From assembly GCF_023701485.1 (NCBI RefSeq), contig NZ_JAMQBK010000014.1, positions 124,001-188,000 on the forward strand: a DNA stretch of 64,000 bases. The letters are read 5' to 3'. Shown here piece by piece: positions 61,213-64,000 of this stretch (its first letter is position 1; the number at the start of each line of letters is the position of its first letter). The notes beneath the pieces were generated by a model that saw only the letters and a program-made list of their open reading frames with translations, made no database searches and was not told the DNA's origin. Position numbers and translations under genes: made by a program. This stretch comes from Aporhodopirellula aestuarii. Lineage in GTDB: Bacteria > Planctomycetota > Planctomycetia > Pirellulales > Pirellulaceae.

Positions 61213-62613
61213 TTAGCAGCGGTTGACTGCTACCTTGCCGTGACAGACCGCAAATCGATATGTCGAAAACGCGCGATCCGACGCACCCAAATATTCGCCG
61301 GCGGTGATCGATTCGGAGGGCTCAAATCCGCAGCTGGCCAAAAAGTCGGAAGGCGTGTCGGAACCGAAGATAAATCGCTCGCCCAATTCGTCCATCCCTT
61401 CGACAAATTTGATGATCTCGGTGTGCTCCGACGTGCCGTCGACAACGCTCTGAGCGACAATATCGCACCAGAGCCGACTATCGGTATGCTGACACAAGCT
61501 CGACGCGAGCGTCAAAATTTCTCGATTTTCCTCTTCGGTGAAATACATCGAGCAACCTTCATAGACGAATACCGTGGGTAGGCTCGGATCGAAATCCGGA
61601 TGATCGTGCAACAATTTGGCGAGATTGTCCGTCTTGAAATCAGCAGCGATCATGCGGCGACTGACCATCGGGCGGTCCTTCATCTGAGAGATCACACGGG
61701 TTCGTTCTTCCAACATCTCAGGCAGGTCGAGCTCAAAGAACGTCGGCTGTCCCAATCGGTCAAAAAGTCGGAACGGCCGCATGTCCAATCCCACACCAAG
61801 GATCACGACCTGCTTCAACCCTTCGACACTCTCGAGCGTCTGATCGATATGTGCCGTCCGCGCTTTGACCATGTTCTGCAACTGGGGCAAAACGCCTTTG
61901 AGTCGATTGGCGAGCAACGCGCCGTGAGGTCCTGCTGCGTCGCGTTCATGTCCGACGTCCACCCGAATCCCCCGGTCATCGAACGACGCACGAAGCCCCG
62001 CGATCATGCGAGCTGACGCTTTCAGTTTGTGCGCGAACAAAGGTGAGATCCGCGGCTGCTGCTTCGTCGGCAACAACTGAATCGAAGGCTGCGCGAAATA
62101 CTTCATCTCAGCTTCCGCAACGACTTCATTGTTGGACGTGAACTTCACCGTCAGGGTGACAAGCACACGCTTGCCGGCAAAGTAGCGTTGCTGAATCGTA
62201 CGAGCCACGTCCTCAGGGACGACGCAACTCGCCCGGAGGTGACCGGTACTTGGACTGCGATACTTGACGTCCATCGCCGCGAGCCAAAGCGATGCCGAGT
62301 TTTCCTCTTTGCAGCGATGGACTCCGGCCAGTGGGATACCCCGCAAAAGCGTTGCCAAGGCCAAACCACCGGTATAATCCGCAGAAAGCGAAATGAGCGC
62401 AGCTTGGTGCGTCCCGTGTTGATTCGTCGATGCGAAACAAAGCGGTAACTCCGAAACGCATGCTCCCTCCCGAACTTCCGTAACCCGCCAGCCGACGGAC
62501 CTTAATACGGGAATCGCATCATGGAGAAGACTCGTCATCAGCTCCGGATTGACCCGGTTGCTGTAATCTTCTTCCCATGTAACCAAATGACCTTCGAATT
62601 GTGACGCTACCAT
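61213..62613 (-). CDS. hotdog domain fused to LCMT-type methyltransferase
   Basis: This 466-residue protein has an ATG at 62613, preferred over a TTG at 62625. Residues about 15-165 look like a YiiD-C/DUF4442-type hotdog thioesterase-like domain (MTSLLHDAIPVLRSVGWRVT, STNQHGTHQAALISLSADYT, MDVKYRSPSTGHLRASCVV, LVTLTVKFTSNNEVVAEAEM). Residues about 190-460 are a SAM-dependent methyltransferase of the leucine-carboxyl-methyltransferase-like class: LKGVLPQLQNMVKARTAHID, motif I VVILGVGLDMRPFRL, FFELDLPEMLEERTRVIS and TVFVYEGCSMYFTEEENREI. The joined domains suggest that the enzyme methylates an acyl-type or carboxylate substrate; the substrate is unknown. A strong terminator follows. Confidence 0.85.
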   Translation of the reverse strand: MVASQFEGHLVTWEEDYSNRVNPELMTSLLHDAIPVLRSVGWRVTEVREGACVSELPLCFASTNQHGTHQAALISLSADYTGGLALATLLRGIPLAGVHRCKEENSASLWLAAMDVKYRSPSTGHLRASCVVPEDVARTIQQRYFAGKRVLVTLTVKFTSNNEVVAEAEMKYFAQPSIQLLPTKQQPRISPLFAHKLKASARMIAGLRASFDDRGIRVDVGHERDAAGPHGALLANRLKGVLPQLQNMVKARTAHIDQTLESVEGLKQVVILGVGLDMRPFRLFDRLGQPTFFELDLPEMLEERTRVISQMKDRPMVSRRMIAADFKTDNLAKLLHDHPDFDPSLPTVFVYEGCSMYFTEEENREILTLASSLCQHTDSRLWCDIVAQSVVDGTSEHTEIIKFVEGMDELGERFIFGSDTPSDFLASCGFEPSESITAGEYLGASDRAFSTYRFAVCHGKVAVNRC

Positions 62614-62918
62614 GGTTTGCCCCAAAGTGTAGACCTAGAAAAGAAACTTTACCTGGGACGGTTTCTATAGGCGGCCTACCCCAATGAGAAGAGAATTCTC
62701 ACCACGACATGGAATTTCTTACAGTAAATCTGCGCAAAAATACGGTCAGGTAGGATAGAGCGACCTAGTGTTTCCCGATGACGTTTTCTCCCCACGAACG
62801 TCAGCAAAATGTCCACCACACTGATAGCGGCGCGGGTTGCCCCCCCGGACTGCCGCCATCGTAACTAGCGCCAATGAGATGCGCGTATAGCGTCTCATGC
62901 ACATCAAGAGGGCCCAAG
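62614..62918. other. divergent intergenic region
   Basis: About 300 bases between divergently read genes; it should hold two promoters. AGAGG at 62907-62911 serves the downstream TTG start. No other structure seen. Confidence 0.4.
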
Positions 62919-64000
62919 TTGAACCGTTCGGAATCACCTGTCGACGAACTAGAAAGCGATGATCGCTATCGAGTTCTGAGAGAATTATCGGATGCGTCGA
63001 TAGTGTCATGCTATCTCGCCGAAGATAAGCTTTCGCGGGCACGCGTGATTTTACGAGAGGTTCCCAAGAGCGTCTTTCGTCAGGGTGGATTGGCACGCTT
63101 CGAAAACGAGGCACGTCAAACTGCGGGCGTCCGTTGCAGAACCTATTCGAGTCCCCTTGAGTACGAAGTACGCGATCAACTCGTTCGCGTCGTCTACGCC
63201 TACATCGAAGGCGACTCGCTGGCGACCCGTTTTCGTGCGCGTCCATTTACGGCGCCGCAGGCCATGCTGCTTGCCGAAGATTTGCTGCAGGCGCTCGAGC
63301 ACGTCCACGAGTTGGGTTGCATTCAAAAAGACATTCGGCCTTCGAACATCATCGTCCAACCCGACGGACACGCCGTCATGTGCGGCTACGTGCCGCTCTG
63401 GTGTCCGGACGTGTTCGGAAACGACTCCCGGCTAGGAAGAGAATGCGCTTCCTACACGTCTCCCGAACTGTCTGGGATCATCGACCACGACATCGGCGAA
63501 GCCTCCGATATTTATTCGATCGGTTATGTGCTGCACGCGGCGATCACGGGTGGGCCCGCGTTCGATGGTGAGATCAGCGAGATCTTCTATCAACACATGA
63601 CCGCGGATCCCGATTTCAGTCAGGTTCCGCAAAATACTCCTGAAATCGTCATCCGGTTCATTGAAAAGATGATCCGAAAGGAACCTCGCGAAAGGTATCA
63701 GTCTGCGCGGGCTGCCCTTTATGACGCCCGCAAAATTCTGAAGCTGCTCAACACCGGTGCCGACACCAGCGGTTTCGTAATCGGGAGCGCCGATCACAGG
63801 ACGGTGTTGACCGATGCCGCATTCGTAGGCCGCGACGACCAACTCAAAGTTTTAGAACAAGGTCTCGACAACACGCTCGCTGGCAAGTCGTGCAAGGCTT
63901 TGCTGCGTAGCGATTCGGGAATGGGCAAGACCCGGCTACTCAACGAAATCTCGCGTGTGGCAGCGCGAAAAGGATTTTTGTTGCTAAACGGACGATCGTC
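62919..64000 (+). CDS. Ser/Thr pseudokinase-ATPase protein, cut by window edge
   Basis: The frame is open for 360 codons from a TTG at 62919 (preceded by AGAGG, 7 bases) to the window end; an in-frame ATG at 62874 is an alternative. Residues 15-275 resemble a Ser/Thr kinase domain but key motifs are altered: the catalytic loop reads CIQKDIRPSNIIV instead of HRDxKxxN, and the DFG site reads VMCGYVP. CASYTSPEL stands for APE. This is probably a pseudokinase. It is followed by AFVGRDDQLKVLEQGLDN and a Walker A SDSGMGKTRLL, the start of an AAA/STAND ATPase. The design fits the kinase-ATPase-(GAF)-histidine kinase giants of planctomycetes and myxobacteria; the rest is outside the window. Confidence 0.85.
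   Translation, partial: MNRSESPVDELESDDRYRVLRELSDASIVSCYLAEDKLSRARVILREVPKSVFRQGGLARFENEARQTAGVRCRTYSSPLEYEVRDQLVRVVYAYIEGDSLATRFRARPFTAPQAMLLAEDLLQALEHVHELGCIQKDIRPSNIIVQPDGHAVMCGYVPLWCPDVFGNDSRLGRECASYTSPELSGIIDHDIGEASDIYSIGYVLHAAITGGPAFDGEISEIFYQHMTADPDFSQVPQNTPEIVIRFIEKMIRKEPRERYQSARAALYDARKILKLLNTGADTSGFVIGSADHRTVLTDAAFVGRDDQLKVLEQGLDNTLAGKSCKALLRSDSGMGKTRLLNEISRVAARKGFLLLNGRS

Overview
The window looks like chromosome of a marine planctomycete of the Pirellulaceae (Rhodopirellula-like). This is inferred from several things: ECF sigma factors of the planctomycete type paired with giant Ser/Thr kinases carrying WD40 or TPR domains, signal-peptide proteins with predicted outer-membrane barrels, long imperfect inverted-repeat hairpins in intergenic DNA, IS66/IS630 remnants, and moderate GC. 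No rRNA, tRNA or CRISPR array was seen.

Layout. (1) 1-7033, minus strand: a type VI secretion system (T6SS) sheath and baseplate operon read tssA-tssB-tssC-hcp-hcp2-tagJ-tssE-tssF; tssF runs off the left edge. (2) 7268-9046: an outer-membrane-like protein with Pro/Glu repeats. (3) 9444-18304, plus strand: the membrane-complex operon tssK-tssL, a shortened tssM-like gene, two unknown multi-pass membrane proteins and a Ser/Thr kinase with TPRs, followed by a second barrel protein (18472-19677). (4) 20112-20414: a PAAR spike-tip protein. (5) 20663-48743: about 28 kb of accessory cargo in four cassettes. Each cassette opens with a gene encoding the same ~135-residue N-terminal domain (here called Nd), a Pro-rich linker and a helical tail, and continues with different large proteins. 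Cassette 1 carries a PI3/4-kinase-like protein and a small partner. Cassettes 2 and 3 each carry a long coiled-coil protein plus a ~1,050-1,110-residue protein with hydrophobic helices. Cassette 4 carries an alpha/beta-hydrolase and a protein with a clear RasGAP domain, followed on the opposite strand by an RGS-like protein. (6) 49694-51511: a TssB-TssC fused sheath-like protein. (7) 52261-56798: ECF sigma factor plus Ser/Thr kinase with WD40 repeats. (8) 57084-60891: solute-binding protein, histidine kinase and response regulator. (9) 61213-62613: a hotdog-methyltransferase fusion with a good terminator. (10) 62919-64000: the start of a pseudokinase-ATPase protein.

How it may work together. 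The T6SS core and the PAAR protein provide a contractile injector. No VgrG, ClpV/TssH, TssJ or TssG lies in the window, and the TssM-like protein lacks both the Walker A motif and the periplasmic half. The cassettes behind PAAR are the most interesting part. Their recognisable domains (RasGAP with arginine finger, RGS, PI-kinase-like, alpha/beta-hydrolase, formin-like polyproline) act in eukaryotic signalling, so I infer a T6SS arsenal aimed at eukaryotic cells, with the Nd proteins as candidate loading adaptors. Delivery and target are inference; the domain matches are read from the sequence by eye. The Nd genes are near-identical in DNA over their first ~400 bases, and there is a duplication scar between cassettes 2 and 3, so the array appears to grow by duplication and gene conversion.
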